From the NCBI RefSeq assembly GCF_000412185.1, contig NZ_ASJA01000002.1, forward strand, positions 215,524-279,523: a stretch of 64,000 nucleotides of DNA, in the 5' to 3' direction. Within the stretch, counting starts at the first letter, position 1; every line of letters starts with the position of its first letter. The stretch is from Euryhalocaulis caribicus. GTDB lineage: Bacteria > Pseudomonadota > Alphaproteobacteria > Caulobacterales > Maricaulaceae. Below the pieces are notes generated by a model. It saw nothing but the letters and a program-made list of their open reading frames with translations. It was not told where the DNA came from and ran no database searches. Of the stretch, positions 8,862-18,714 are shown piece by piece. The translations under genes and the position numbers were made by a program.

Positions 8862-9546
8862 AGGCATTATAGAGCGACCAGAGCGCGTTTTCGCCCATTT
8901 CCTCGATAAAGGCGGAATGGGCGGCGCGCTCGCGCTCGGTAACAAGGCTCGGAAGAGCCTCGGGCCGCGGCGGGGCCTTGGCGACCAGTCCGGAATCGCC
9001 GCCGCCGGTCTTCTCGAAAATATCCAGCCGGCGCTCGCGCCCGCCATTCAGTTCCAGATAGACCTTCGCGAGCAGGCGGGCGTCGACCAGCGCGCCATGA
9101 ACGTCGCGCGTTTCCAGCGAGATGCGGAACCGGTCGCAGAGCGAATCCAGCGAATTGCGGACACCCGGGAATTTCTTCCGCGCCATGACCAGTGTGCAGT
9201 GGAACCGCTCATGCGGGAGGACAGAGCGGCCATGGCGGTCCAGCTCCGCATTCACGAAGCCCTTATCGAACTCCGCATTGTGCGCGACCATGCGGGCGTC
9301 GCCCACGAATTCCATGAAATCCTCGACCACGTCCGCGAAGAGCGGCTTGTCGGCCAGAAATTCATCGGTCAGCCCGGTAATCTCTGTGACCTTGGGCGGC
9401 AGGGAGCGCTGCGGATTGACGTAGCAGTGATATTCGCGGCCCGTGGGAACGAAATCGATCACCTCGACACAGCCGATCTCGGTAATCCGGTCGCCGTCCG
9501 CCGGGCTGAGCCCGGTTGTTTCGGTATCGAAAACGATTTCCCGCAT
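8860..9546 (-). CDS. dnaQ: DNA polymerase III epsilon subunit
   Basis: 3'-5' proofreading exonuclease of the replicative polymerase. The 228-residue protein has ExoI with two acidic ligands (FDTETTGL), ExoII in VAHNAEFDKGF and ExoIII-epsilon in HGALVDARLLAKVY (His-Asp). Length matches alphaproteobacterial DnaQ. It is the last gene of the minus-strand series DUF299 kinase-maf-aroE-coaE-dnaQ, a conserved near-origin cluster, and lies 23 nt after coaE. Confidence 0.95.
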   Translation of the reverse strand: MREIVFDTETTGLSPADGDRITEIGCVEVIDFVPTGREYHCYVNPQRSLPPKVTEITGLTDEFLADKPLFADVVEDFMEFVGDARMVAHNAEFDKGFVNAELDRHGRSVLPHERFHCTLVMARKKFPGVRNSLDSLCDRFRISLETRDVHGALVDARLLAKVYLELNGGRERRLDIFEKTGGGDSGLVAKAPPRPEALPSLVTERERAAHSAFIEEMGENALWSLYNA

Positions 9547-9569
9547 GGTGCTCGCGCGCCCCTTCCCCG

Positions 9570-10163
9570 CTAGTGTCCGCCTCTCAGCGCAGCCAGAACC
9601 TCGTGAACCTGACGCCGCGCCGCTTCGAGACCCGCCCCGGTCTCTATGACGAAATCCGCCCGTTTCCGCTTTTCCGAATCAGGCGTCTGACGCGACAGTA
9701 TGGCGGTGAATTTTTCTTCGGTCATGCCGGGCCGCTGCAAGACGCGCTCTCTTTGCACCGCCGCCGGCGCGCTGACCACGATCACCGCGTCCAGCTGTTC
9801 CTCGCCGCCTGTCTCGTAAAGAAGCGGGATGTCGAGGATGACGATATCAGCGCCGGAATCTTTTGAACTTTCCAGAAATTGCGCGCGCGCGGCCTGTACC
9901 AGCGGATGCACGATCTCTTCGAGCCGCTCGAAATCTTGCGGGTTTTCATGGAGGTGCGCCGCCAGGGCGCTGCGGTCTACCGCGCCGTCCCGGACCGCGT
10001 CAGGGAATATTTCCCGGATCGGTTCGACGGCGCCCCCGCCCCGTGCATAGAGCGCATGGACGGCGGCATCGGCCCCGAAAACAGGCACGCCCTCATCGGC
10101 GAACATGTTCGCGGTGGTGGTCTTGCCCATGCCGATCGACCCGGTCAGGCCGACGATCTTCAT
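9570..10163 (-). CDS. coaE: dephospho-CoA kinase
   Basis: Last step of coenzyme A synthesis: phosphorylates the 3'-OH of dephospho-CoA with ATP. The 197-residue protein has a P-loop [17 protein letters not shown] at the N-terminus, the family segment [14 protein letters not shown] and the lid-region motif ending in [23 protein letters not shown]. The ATG overlaps the aroE stop in an ATGA junction, implying translational coupling. Confidence 0.96.
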   Translation of the reverse strand: MKIVGLTGSIGMGKTTTANMFADEGVPVFGADAAVHALYARGGGAVEPIREIFPDAVRDGAVDRSALAAHLHENPQDFERLEEIVHPLVQAARAQFLESSKDSGADIVILDIPLLYETGGEEQLDAVIVVSAPAAVQRERVLQRPGMTEEKFTAILSRQTPDSEKRKRADFVIETGAGLEAARRQVHEVLAALRGGH

Positions 10164-10975
10164 GTCCGCTCCATCGCCTCCAGCAAAATCTGCCGTGCGT
10201 CCAAGTCTGGCGGCGTTACCCCGAAGAAAGCCTTAAAGGAGGGCCGCGCCTGCCCGATCAACATGTCGAGGCCGTCCACGCTCCGGCGGCCGGAGGATTT
10301 TGCGGTCTTCAGAAGCGGCGTCTCGAGTGGGCGATAGACAAGATCATAGACAATCAGCGCATTGCGGCTGGCGGAAAAATCCACAGGCGGGGCCGAGGCG
10401 CCGTCGAGACCAATGGAAGTGGCGTTGACCAGAAGGTCGGCCTCGCGAACATCCGGCGGCCAGGCCGCAACGCCGGCCTTGAAATCCTTTGCAAGGCGCT
10501 TGGCCTTTTTTTCCGTCCGGTTGGCGATGGTGACCCGGGCGCCCGCCTGAGTCAGCGCATAAACCGCCGCCCGGGCCGCGCCCCCCGCCCCCAGAACCAG
10601 CGCGGCGGCGCGTTCCGGCTGGAATTCGGACGCCTGCCGGCGGAGACCATAGAGAAATCCTTCCGCGTCCGTATTGTCCGCCACCCATTTCCCGTCATCG
10701 CGATAGAGAAGATTGGCCGCGCCGATAGATTTCGCCGCATCCGTCTTCCGGTCGGCAAGGCGCAGGGCGAGGCCCTTGTGCGGCAGCGTCACGTTCAGGC
10801 CGGCGCAATCGGGGTCTGCCAGCGCGGTCTTCAGAATCTTCTTCGCTCCGTCCTCCGGCGCGGGAAGCCGATCATAGCGGCCCTTTACGCCAGCGGTTTC
10901 AAGCCAGGCGCCATGAAGACAAGGAGAAAGGGAATGATCGACCGGCCAGCCGGCGACCGCGGCCCAGCGCGTCAT
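10160..10975 (-). CDS. aroE: shikimate 5-dehydrogenase
   Basis: NADP-dependent reduction of 3-dehydroshikimate in aromatic amino acid synthesis. In the 271-residue protein the shikimate-binding Ser pair is in [12 protein letters not shown], the catalytic Lys in LNVTLPHKG, the NADP loop is [15 protein letters not shown] and the basic NADP-phosphate patch [10 protein letters not shown] follows. The start overlaps the maf stop (ATGA) and the stop overlaps the coaE start, so the three are tightly coupled. Confidence 0.96.
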   Translation of the reverse strand: MTRWAAVAGWPVDHSLSPCLHGAWLETAGVKGRYDRLPAPEDGAKKILKTALADPDCAGLNVTLPHKGLALRLADRKTDAAKSIGAANLLYRDDGKWVADNTDAEGFLYGLRRQASEFQPERAAALVLGAGGAARAAVYALTQAGARVTIANRTEKKAKRLAKDFKAGVAAWPPDVREADLLVNATSIGLDGASAPPVDFSASRNALIVYDLVYRPLETPLLKTAKSSGRRSVDGLDMLIGQARPSFKAFFGVTPPDLDARQILLEAMERT

Positions 10976-11565
10976 GTTTTCAGCGCGCCCTGGCCGCGCA
11001 GCCCGTCGAGCACAGGCAATAGCGGCAGGCCGAGAACGGAATAATAGTCCGCATCGACGCTTTCAAAAAGTTGCGCGCCAAGCCCCTCAAACTGGTAACA
11101 GGCGACGCTTTTCAAAATGCCCTCGCCCGCTTCCGAGAGATAGGCGTCCAGAAATTCCTCCGAATAGTCCCGCATTTGAATGTGAGACCGGGCGAGGTGC
11201 GTCCAGACAATGTCGCCGTCCTTTGCCAGCGCCGCGCCGCAAATCAGCTCGTGCGGCTTCCCGCGCATGGCCAGCAACCGGTCGCGCGCCTCAGCCATGG
11301 TCCCGGCCTTGTCGTAGCGCCGCCCTTCAAATGTCAGGATCTGATCGGCCCCCAGACAAAGCGCGGCGTGGCGGCGTGAGACCTCGGCGGCTTTCTCCTC
11401 CGCCAGCTTGAGAGCGAGCGCGCCATCGGCCAGCGCGTCATGCCGGCGTTTAAGCACGTCTTCATCGACCTGCGGGCGTTCGATCCGGAAATCGACGCCG
11501 GCGGCGGTGAGTATCTGCGCCCGGATCGCACTGCCCGAGGCCAGGATGACAGGGGCGATATTCAC
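10972..11565 (-). CDS. Maf/YhdE-type nucleotide pyrophosphatase
   Basis: Hydrolyses non-canonical nucleoside triphosphates to monophosphates (house-cleaning). The 197-residue protein shows the Maf entry motif LASGSAIRAQIL, the catalytic acidic site CLGADQIL and the Lys-rich segment RRYDKAGTMAEAR. I chose the GTG at 11563-11565 because it overlaps the DUF299 stop as GTGA and gives the standard N-terminus; the frame open to 11658 only runs over the neighbouring gene. Confidence 0.9.
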   Translation of the reverse strand: MNIAPVILASGSAIRAQILTAAGVDFRIERPQVDEDVLKRRHDALADGALALKLAEEKAAEVSRRHAALCLGADQILTFEGRRYDKAGTMAEARDRLLAMRGKPHELICGAALAKDGDIVWTHLARSHIQMRDYSEEFLDAYLSEAGEGILKSVACYQFEGLGAQLFESVDADYYSVLGLPLLPVLDGLRGQGALKT

Positions 11566-12407
11566 AATGTGTGCTCGCCGCGCTTGTCGGCCAGAAGATT
11601 GAGAATCTTGGCGGCGCTTTCCTCGATCGAGCGGCGGGTCACGTCGATCATCGACCATCCCTTGCGGGCGAACAGGCGTTTGGCCTGAATCGTTTCATCC
11701 TTCACCAGATGCTCGTCGACATAATCGGTGGACCGGTCCTCATGCAGGCTGAGCAGGCGGTTGCGGCGAATCTGGACCAGCCGTTCGGGCGCCGCGGTAA
11801 GTCCCACGACCAGCGGTTTCCTGAGATTCAGGACATCGTCCGGCAGGGCGGCGCCGGGAACGATTGGAATGTTTGCGGCCTTGATGCCCCGCTGCGCCAG
11901 ATAGATGCAGGTCGGCGTCTTGGACGTCCGGCTGACGCCGACCAGCACGACATCCGCATCCTCGAACTCATGGGTGTTGGCGCCGTCATCATGCGCCATG
12001 GCGTAATTCAGCGCCTCGATCCGGCTGTAATATTCCGCGTCCAGCGTGCGCTGGGCGCCGACGCGGGACGACATCTCTATGCCGAGATAGCGGCCCATGG
12101 AGGTCAGGGCCGGGTCGAGAATGGGAATCGCCGGCAGGCCAAGCTGGGCGCAGCGCGCCTCCAGCTGCGCCCGCAGCTCATTATTCACAAGCGTGTACAT
12201 GACGATGCCGGGCGCATCCTCGATCTCCTGCATCACGCGGTCCAGCTGGCGGGGCGAACGGACCAGCGCATAGAGATGTTCTATCGGGGAAACCCCGCGA
12301 AACTGGGCGACGCTGGCGCGCATGACCGCCATCAGCGTCTCGCCGGTCGAGTCCGAAACCAGGTGGACATGGAAATAGATCGAAAACTGGTTCTTTGGAT
12401 CGGTCAT
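11562..12407 (-). CDS. DUF299 bifunctional kinase/pyrophosphorylase (PPDK/PEPS regulatory protein)
   Basis: Regulates pyruvate phosphate dikinase or PEP synthetase by ADP-dependent phosphorylation and Pi-dependent dephosphorylation of a Thr next to the catalytic His. In the 281-residue product the N-terminal motif HLVSDSTGETL and the P-loop-like GVSRTSKTPTCIYLA are diagnostic. The ATG at 12405-12407 gives the family N-terminus (MTDPKNQF); the longer frame to 12536 enters the origin region. This is the orthologue position of Rickettsia RP001, which flanks the origin opposite hemE in Caulobacter. Confidence 0.92.
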   Translation of the reverse strand: MTDPKNQFSIYFHVHLVSDSTGETLMAVMRASVAQFRGVSPIEHLYALVRSPRQLDRVMQEIEDAPGIVMYTLVNNELRAQLEARCAQLGLPAIPILDPALTSMGRYLGIEMSSRVGAQRTLDAEYYSRIEALNYAMAHDDGANTHEFEDADVVLVGVSRTSKTPTCIYLAQRGIKAANIPIVPGAALPDDVLNLRKPLVVGLTAAPERLVQIRRNRLLSLHEDRSTDYVDEHLVKDETIQAKRLFARKGWSMIDVTRRSIEESAAKILNLLADKRGEHTL

Positions 12408-12861
12408 GGACGCCTTGGGGATGGAGACTGTTAATAAAACGTTAAAGCCAGGTCTGCCCGGGGCCAGCGGCGCGATCCGCAGCTCGTTTACGAACATACT
12501 CAAGAACGCTGCGCCCCAAGATTCAAGGAGTCGCACACAGGGATAAGGCGCGGCGGAGAGAATCGTGAAGTCTGGGCGCCAGCAAAAAACTGTCCCCGGC
12601 CGTGTTCACAGCACGGGATGGAAATTTGCTGTTTCAATGGAAAGGCGATTTCCGGTTTTGCCTGTGATTCACATGCTGTGAATTTTCTGACTCTGTCAGT
12701 TCTGCGACGTTTGACGGATCTGTGAGAATCCTCTGGGCGCCGGATTCGGCGCCGGACTCGCACCGGACCTCTTCCACCAATTCCATTTTTTAAATTCTTT
12801 AAGGAGGAAAGGAGGGGTGGATTTCAGTCTGTGAGAATTGCCGAGAGGGGATGCGCCCTCT
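12408..12861. other. probable chromosomal replication origin (oriC)
   Basis: A 454-bp gene-free interval between the DUF299 gene and hemE, the position of Cori in Caulobacter. It holds a perfect CtrA box (12431-12445). It also holds eight GANTC methylation sites starting at 12520, 12528, 12560, 12666, 12689, 12726, 12743 and 12755, where about two are expected by chance. Several DnaA-box-like 9-mers share TTCACA: TGATTCACA at 12665 (one mismatch to the Caulobacter TGATCCACA box), GTGTTCACA at 12602, and inverted TGTGAATTT at 12677. TGTGAGAAT is repeated at 12721 and 12830. An AT-rich patch at 12781-12802 could be the unwinding element. No perfect TTATCCACA box is present, so assignment rests mainly on synteny. 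Confidence 0.75.
12431..12445. promoter_or_regulatory. CtrA-binding box TTAA-N7-TTAA
   Basis: TTAATAAAACGTTAA is an exact match to the full CtrA consensus with 7-nt spacing. It lies 24 nt upstream of the DUF299 start codon and at the edge of the putative origin. In Caulobacter, CtrA-P bound at such boxes blocks replication initiation; the same role is inferred here. Confidence 0.7.
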
Positions 12862-13908
12862 ATGTCGGCATTCATGAGCGAAACTTTGATGATCCGGGCC
12901 GCAAAGGGCCAGAGGACCGAACGCCCTCCGATCTGGGTAATGCGCCAGGCAGGACGTTATCTTCCAGAGTATCGGGAGCTGAGAGCGAAATCGAAAAGCT
13001 TTGTCGATTTCTGCCTGAATCCGGAAATGGCGGCGGAGGCGACCCTGCAGCCGATGCGACGCTTTGATCTGGATGCGGCGATCATCTTCGCGGATATCCT
13101 GCTGATCCCCTACGCGATGGATTGCGGCGTGCATTTCGTGAAAGGGGAAGGCCCGAAAATGACGCCCCTGAAGGGCGCCGATGATGTGGCGAAGCTGGAT
13201 CCGGCCGATATGGGCAAGCGATTGTCCGCGGTGGGCGAGTCCTTGGCGCGCGTGCGCGAGGCGTTGCCGGCCGACAAGACGCTGATCGGTTTCGCCGGGG
13301 CACCCTGGACCGTGGCGACCTATATGGCGGAAGGGGCCGGGTCCAAGGACCAGTGGACGGCGCGGGTCTGGGCGTGGCGGGATCCGGAGTCTTTTGACGC
13401 GCTGATCGACAAGCTGGCCGAGGCGAGCATTGATTATCTGGCCATGCAGGCGGAGTCCGGGGCCGATATCCTGAAAATTTTCGACTCCTGGGCCTCGGGA
13501 TTGCCCGAGCCATTGTTTGATCGCGTGGTGATCCGGCCGGCGAAAACCATTGTGGATGGCCTGCGGGCGAGAGGGATAACGCAACCGATCATCGGATTCC
13601 CCCGCGGCGCGGGCCCGCTGGCCGAGAAATATGCGCGGGAAACCGGCGTTGATGTTGTGGCGATCGACCAGGGCATGCCGTTGGTCTGGGCGCGCGATCA
13701 TCTTCAGAACATCAAACCCGTTCAGGGAAATCTGGATTCCGCACTGCTTCTGGCCGGGGGCGCGGACATGGATCGCAGCATTGACGAGATCATCGAAACA
13801 TTTTCCGGCGGACCGCATATTTTCAATCTGGGCCACGGCATCACGCCGCAAACCCCGATTGAGCACATGGCGCGTCTTGTGGATCGGGTGACCGGACATG
13901 GCCGGTAA
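12862..13908 (+). CDS. hemE: uroporphyrinogen decarboxylase
   Basis: Decarboxylates uroporphyrinogen III to coproporphyrinogen III in heme synthesis. The 348-residue protein has the signature RPPIWVMRQAGRYLPEYR near the N-terminus with the catalytic Asp in ADILLIP, the second family signature GFAGAPWTVATYM, and the C-terminal NLGHGITPQTP. Start choice: the ATG at 12862, preceded by GAGAGGGG; the frame also has an ATG at 12874 and a TTG at 12838. The SD-like stretch is paired in a small hairpin that abuts the ATG. The 3' end overlaps hemH by 11 nt. Confidence 0.95.
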   Translation: MSAFMSETLMIRAAKGQRTERPPIWVMRQAGRYLPEYRELRAKSKSFVDFCLNPEMAAEATLQPMRRFDLDAAIIFADILLIPYAMDCGVHFVKGEGPKMTPLKGADDVAKLDPADMGKRLSAVGESLARVREALPADKTLIGFAGAPWTVATYMAEGAGSKDQWTARVWAWRDPESFDALIDKLAEASIDYLAMQAESGADILKIFDSWASGLPEPLFDRVVIRPAKTIVDGLRARGITQPIIGFPRGAGPLAEKYARETGVDVVAIDQGMPLVWARDHLQNIKPVQGNLDSALLLAGGADMDRSIDEIIETFSGGPHIFNLGHGITPQTPIEHMARLVDRVTGHGR

Positions 13909-14938
13909 AAGGAAGGTCGCGGTCGTCCTGTTCAATCTGGGCGGGCCGGATAATCCGGAGACCGTGCGGCCCTTCCTGTTCAATCTGTTTCGGGACAGAG
14001 CGATCATCGATGTGCCCTGGATTGCGCGCACGGCGCTGGCGGGATTGATATCCACGCTCCGCGCGCCGTCTGCGAAAAAGAATTACGCGATGATGGGTGG
14101 CGGATCGCCGCTGCGAGCCGAAACCGAAAAACAGGCCGCGGCGCTGGAGGCGCGTCTGGCGGCGGAGGATCCCGGCGCCGCGTACAAATGCTTCATAGGA
14201 ATGCGTTACTGGAAGCCGTTTGTGGCGGAGGCGGCCAGGGCGGTCAGAGAGTGGGAGGCGGACGAGGTGGTGTTGTTGCCGCTGTATCCGCATTTTTCGA
14301 TCACCACGACCGAGACCGCGTTTGGCGAATGGGACCGCGCCTATAAAGGACCGGCGGACCGCCGCGTTTGTTGTTATCCCGCGGAAGACGCCTTTATCGA
14401 CGCGCATGTGAGATTGATCCGGGAGACCTTCGAGAAGGCGGGACGACCGGAACATGCCCGGCTTCTGTTTTCCGCGCACGGCCTGCCCAGGAAGACGGTC
14501 GACAAGGGCGATCCCTATCCCTGGCAGATTGAACAGACGGTTCGCGCGATTGCCGGAAAACTGCCGGAAATACCGGATTGGGCGATCTGTTACCAAAGCC
14601 GCGTCGGGCCGCTGGAGTGGATTGGCCCGTCAACCGATGATGAGGTTGCGCGCGCAGCGGCGGACGGCAAGGCGATCATCCTTACGCCGATTGCATTTGT
14701 GTCCGAACATATCGAGACGCTGGTGGAGCTGGACGTGGAATATCGCGAACTGGCCGAAGAGCATGGCGCGAAGGCTTATCATCGCGTGCCGGCGCTGGGC
14801 GATGACGCAGAATTTATTGAGGGGCTCTCCGCCCTGACCCTTCGCGCGCTGGAAGGCGAAGCCGGCCTGAAACCGCCGGGCGGCGCGCGCATTTGCCCGG
14901 CTGACGCCGGCCATTGTCCGTGTAGGATGAACGTATGA
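13898..14938 (+). CDS. hemH: ferrochelatase
   Basis: Inserts Fe2+ into protoporphyrin IX, the final heme step. The 346-residue protein begins with the family motif VVLFNLGGPDNPETVRPFL. The catalytic His is in LLFSAHGLPRKTV and the metal-path Glu in PIAFVSEHIETLVELD. The start lies within hemE (11-nt overlap) and the TGA overlaps the hemJ ATG, so hemE-hemH-hemJ form one operon. Confidence 0.95.
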   Translation: MAGKRKVAVVLFNLGGPDNPETVRPFLFNLFRDRAIIDVPWIARTALAGLISTLRAPSAKKNYAMMGGGSPLRAETEKQAAALEARLAAEDPGAAYKCFIGMRYWKPFVAEAARAVREWEADEVVLLPLYPHFSITTTETAFGEWDRAYKGPADRRVCCYPAEDAFIDAHVRLIRETFEKAGRPEHARLLFSAHGLPRKTVDKGDPYPWQIEQTVRAIAGKLPEIPDWAICYQSRVGPLEWIGPSTDDEVARAAADGKAIILTPIAFVSEHIETLVELDVEYRELAEEHGAKAYHRVPALGDDAEFIEGLSALTLRALEGEAGLKPPGGARICPADAGHCPCRMNV

Positions 14939-15396
14939 GTTGGACCGGCCTGTTCTACGACCCGCTTCGGGCGCTGCACATTATCAGCGTGATTTTCTGG
15001 ATGGCAGGGATGCTCTATCTGCCGCGCCTTTTTGTGTATCACCACACGGCGCAAAAGGGCGGGGAGCTGGAATCCTCGCTTATGACGCAGGAGCGAAAGC
15101 TGCTCAAAGTGATCATCAACCCGGCGATGATCGCGACCTGGACGTTCGGGATTTTGCTGATCTTCGCCAATGCGGAGCGGGCGAATGGCTGGTCCATTTT
15201 TGCCTCGCCCTGGTGGAGCGCGAAATTCCTGCTGGTTCTCGCCATGTCGGGCGTTCATGGCTTCTATGCCGGCGCGCAGAAGAAATTCGCGCGGGGCGAG
15301 CGGCCGCTGAGCGAGCGGCGCTGGCGCATGCTGAACGAGATTCCGGCGCTTATGACAATTGCTATCGTGCTGGTTGCGGTGGTCTGGCTTCGCTAA
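14935..15396 (+). CDS. hemJ: HemJ-type protoporphyrinogen IX oxidase
   Basis: Inner-membrane, heme-containing enzyme that oxidises protoporphyrinogen IX, replacing HemG or HemY in most alphaproteobacteria. The 153-residue protein has four hydrophobic spans with the conserved His in RALHIISVIFWMAGM, the LYLPRLFVYH segment, and WWSAKFLLVLAMSGVHG. It overlaps hemH by 4 nt (ATGA), completing the last steps of heme synthesis in one transcript. Confidence 0.92.
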   Translation: MSWTGLFYDPLRALHIISVIFWMAGMLYLPRLFVYHHTAQKGGELESSLMTQERKLLKVIINPAMIATWTFGILLIFANAERANGWSIFASPWWSAKFLLVLAMSGVHGFYAGAQKKFARGERPLSERRWRMLNEIPALMTIAIVLVAVVWLR

Positions 15397-15538
15397 CGTC
15401 TTGACGCAGACGCCAAGTCGTGGTTTGAGCAAAGCCCTAGCCTTTATGATGGCGTTCCAATCGGTGCGAGGGATGATCGAATCCCTGCCCACAATCTGAA
15501 AAAACAGACGGTTTGCGAACAATCCGGTTCGTGAAGAA

Positions 15539-15567
15539 GGCCGCCCTCATAATAATAATCGGCGGCC
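15539..15567 (+). promoter_or_regulatory. hairpin in the rho 5' leader
   Basis: GGCCGCC (15539-15545) and GGCGGCC (15561-15567) are perfect complements around a 15-nt AT-rich loop containing a triple ATA/ATT repeat, 49 nt before the rho ATG. A possible -10 element TATGAT lies at 15445-15450 without a good -35. Long leaders with autoregulatory structure are common for rho; whether this hairpin contributes is inference. Confidence 0.45.
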
Positions 15568-15616
15568 CGACGGGTCCCGATGCGCTGACTCCAAAGACAG
15601 CTAGCCTCAAGAGACA

Positions 15617-17014
<1,398 letters not shown>

Positions 17015-17047
17015 TAAGGGCGGGGGCCTTTCGGCGGCTGGCGCGCG

Positions 17048-18010
17048 CTACCAGGCGTGATCCAGCCGCAACTCCTCCAGCGCCGGGTCATGCTGATAGG
17101 CGCCGGTTCGCTTGATCGTTCCGAAAATCATCGCTGAGCGCGCTTCGCGGTCGACAAGGTTCTGCTTGTCGTGCCGGTCGTGGTCGAACAGATCGAAGCC
17201 CGGACCGGATGCGGCGCTTTTCAGGGCGTCGTAATCCAGCCCGTATGCGGCGGCGTCCATCTCGTGGAAGCGTTTGAGCGCCCAGGTATCCTCATAGCCG
17301 ATGACGGGCTCATTCGTCGCCCGGCAGACCAGGACGACGCGGCAGACATCGTCCGCGCCGCGCCAGATGACATCCTCGATCCGCATGCGGAACATGCGCA
17401 CCCAGTAATCGAGGGTGCGGGCGCTGACCTGAAAATAGTTCGAGCCGGGATAAAGCTGGCCGCGATAATTGAATTTCATATTGAAATTATTGGTCACGGA
17501 GACCGAAGTCTCGATCAGCATGACGCCATTTTCGCGCAGGAAGGACCGCGCCATGGCGATGCCGGCCAGCGGATCCATCATGTGATAAAGCACGCCGGCA
17601 AAATTCACGAAATCAAACACCGGGGCGACATTGCGATCGCCCATCACGCGCTTGAGGTCCTGAAAGAAATGCCCGCCCAGATAGGTGACGGGCGTTTCAT
17701 AGGCCCGGGAGACGGCGCTGATCCGGTCTGTCAGGTCCAACCGGTCATAGGCGACGACTTCTTCAGCGCCGAGGCGCATCATCGACACCGCGCCGGCGGC
17801 TTCCTGGGTTCCGATATCGAGGCAGCGCGCGCCGGAAAGATCAATGCGCTTCAGGGTTTCGCGCAGCATGGCCAGGGTCATGCGCGGTTTTCCGGGGGTC
17901 ATCTCTCCGGGCTCAAGCTCGATCCGGTAATACCAGGACTGGCCGTCATCCTCTTCGATGTCGGTCTGGTCTGTTGTCGTTTCCACGGGTTTCCGGCCTC
18001 TTCTGGTCAT
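17048..18010 (-). CDS. class I SAM-dependent methyltransferase
   Basis: A 320-residue methyltransferase with motif I CLDIGTQEAAGAVSMMRLGA, an acidic ribose ligand in VVAYDRLDL and the post-motif VNFAGVLYHMMDPLAGI, similar to DUF1698/CmoB-like enzymes. The substrate is unknown. Glycan or tRNA modification are both possible by analogy; neither is shown by context. It is convergent with rho (33 nt apart) and divergent from the GST gene. Confidence 0.75.
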   Translation of the reverse strand: MTRRGRKPVETTTDQTDIEEDDGQSWYYRIELEPGEMTPGKPRMTLAMLRETLKRIDLSGARCLDIGTQEAAGAVSMMRLGAEEVVAYDRLDLTDRISAVSRAYETPVTYLGGHFFQDLKRVMGDRNVAPVFDFVNFAGVLYHMMDPLAGIAMARSFLRENGVMLIETSVSVTNNFNMKFNYRGQLYPGSNYFQVSARTLDYWVRMFRMRIEDVIWRGADDVCRVVLVCRATNEPVIGYEDTWALKRFHEMDAAAYGLDYDALKSAASGPGFDLFDHDRHDKQNLVDREARSAMIFGTIKRTGAYQHDPALEELRLDHAW

Positions 18011-18096
18011 CGGTATCGAACCGGTCCGACTTGAACCGGCGGCGCGGAGCGTCCTATAGGCGATGCCAAGGCCAGCACCAAGAAAGGTTCGCCGTC

Positions 18097-18714
18097 ATGA
18101 CAATCACGATTTTCCATGCGCCCCGCACCCGCTCGATCCGCGTCCGCTGGCTTCTGGAGGAGATGGGCCTGGATTATGACCTTCACCGTGTGGAGTTCAC
18201 GCGCGGCGATGTGGGCGGCGAGGACTATCGGAAGATCACGCCGCTCCAGAAAGTGCCCGCCATCAAGGACGGCGATGTCGTGATGGTCGAATCTATTGCA
18301 ATTTTACAATATATTACAAGACGTTATGGCCCGACCGAACTTGCGCCGATGGCGGAGGACGCGGCTTATCCAGATTATCTGCAATATCTGCATTTCGGCG
18401 AATCCGGCATGAATATCTATGTCTCTATGCTGTTGGGGCACACCGCGCTTCTGCCGGAGGAGCAGCGGGTTCCGGGCATCGCAAAATGGGCGGAAGCGGA
18501 AACGCGCAAATGTCTGGGCGTGATCGATCACGGGCTGAAGGGCCATGACTGGCTGGCCGCGGACCGCTTCACGGCGGCGGACATCTCGGTCGGCTATATG
18601 CTGTTCCTGCTCAAGCTGATCGGCAAGCTGGAGCCGACGGCGACCCCGGCGATCATGGAATACTGGGAGCGTCTGACGGCGCGTGAGGGCTGGAAAGCCG
18701 CGGCGGCGGACTAA
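18097..18714 (+). CDS. glutathione S-transferase family protein
   Basis: Soluble GST of 205 residues. The N-terminal thioredoxin-like half has the catalytic Ser/Arg region HAPRTRSIRVRWLLEEMG and the cis-Pro glutathione-binding segment KVPAIKDGDVVMVESIAILQYI. The C-terminal helical half carries the N-capping motif FTAADISVGYML. Start at the ATG at 18097 with AGAAAGG upstream; the frame to 17974 is an over-extension. Its TAA interlocks with the stop of the convergent GDPD gene (CTAA). Confidence 0.92.
   Translation: MTITIFHAPRTRSIRVRWLLEEMGLDYDLHRVEFTRGDVGGEDYRKITPLQKVPAIKDGDVVMVESIAILQYITRRYGPTELAPMAEDAAYPDYLQYLHFGESGMNIYVSMLLGHTALLPEEQRVPGIAKWAEAETRKCLGVIDHGLKGHDWLAADRFTAADISVGYMLFLLKLIGKLEPTATPAIMEYWERLTAREGWKAAAAD

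Noticed and set aside
12790..12802. TTAA-N5-TTAA in the origin region
   Set aside because: The spacing is 5, not the 7 required for a full CtrA box; noted only as part of the AT-rich patch.
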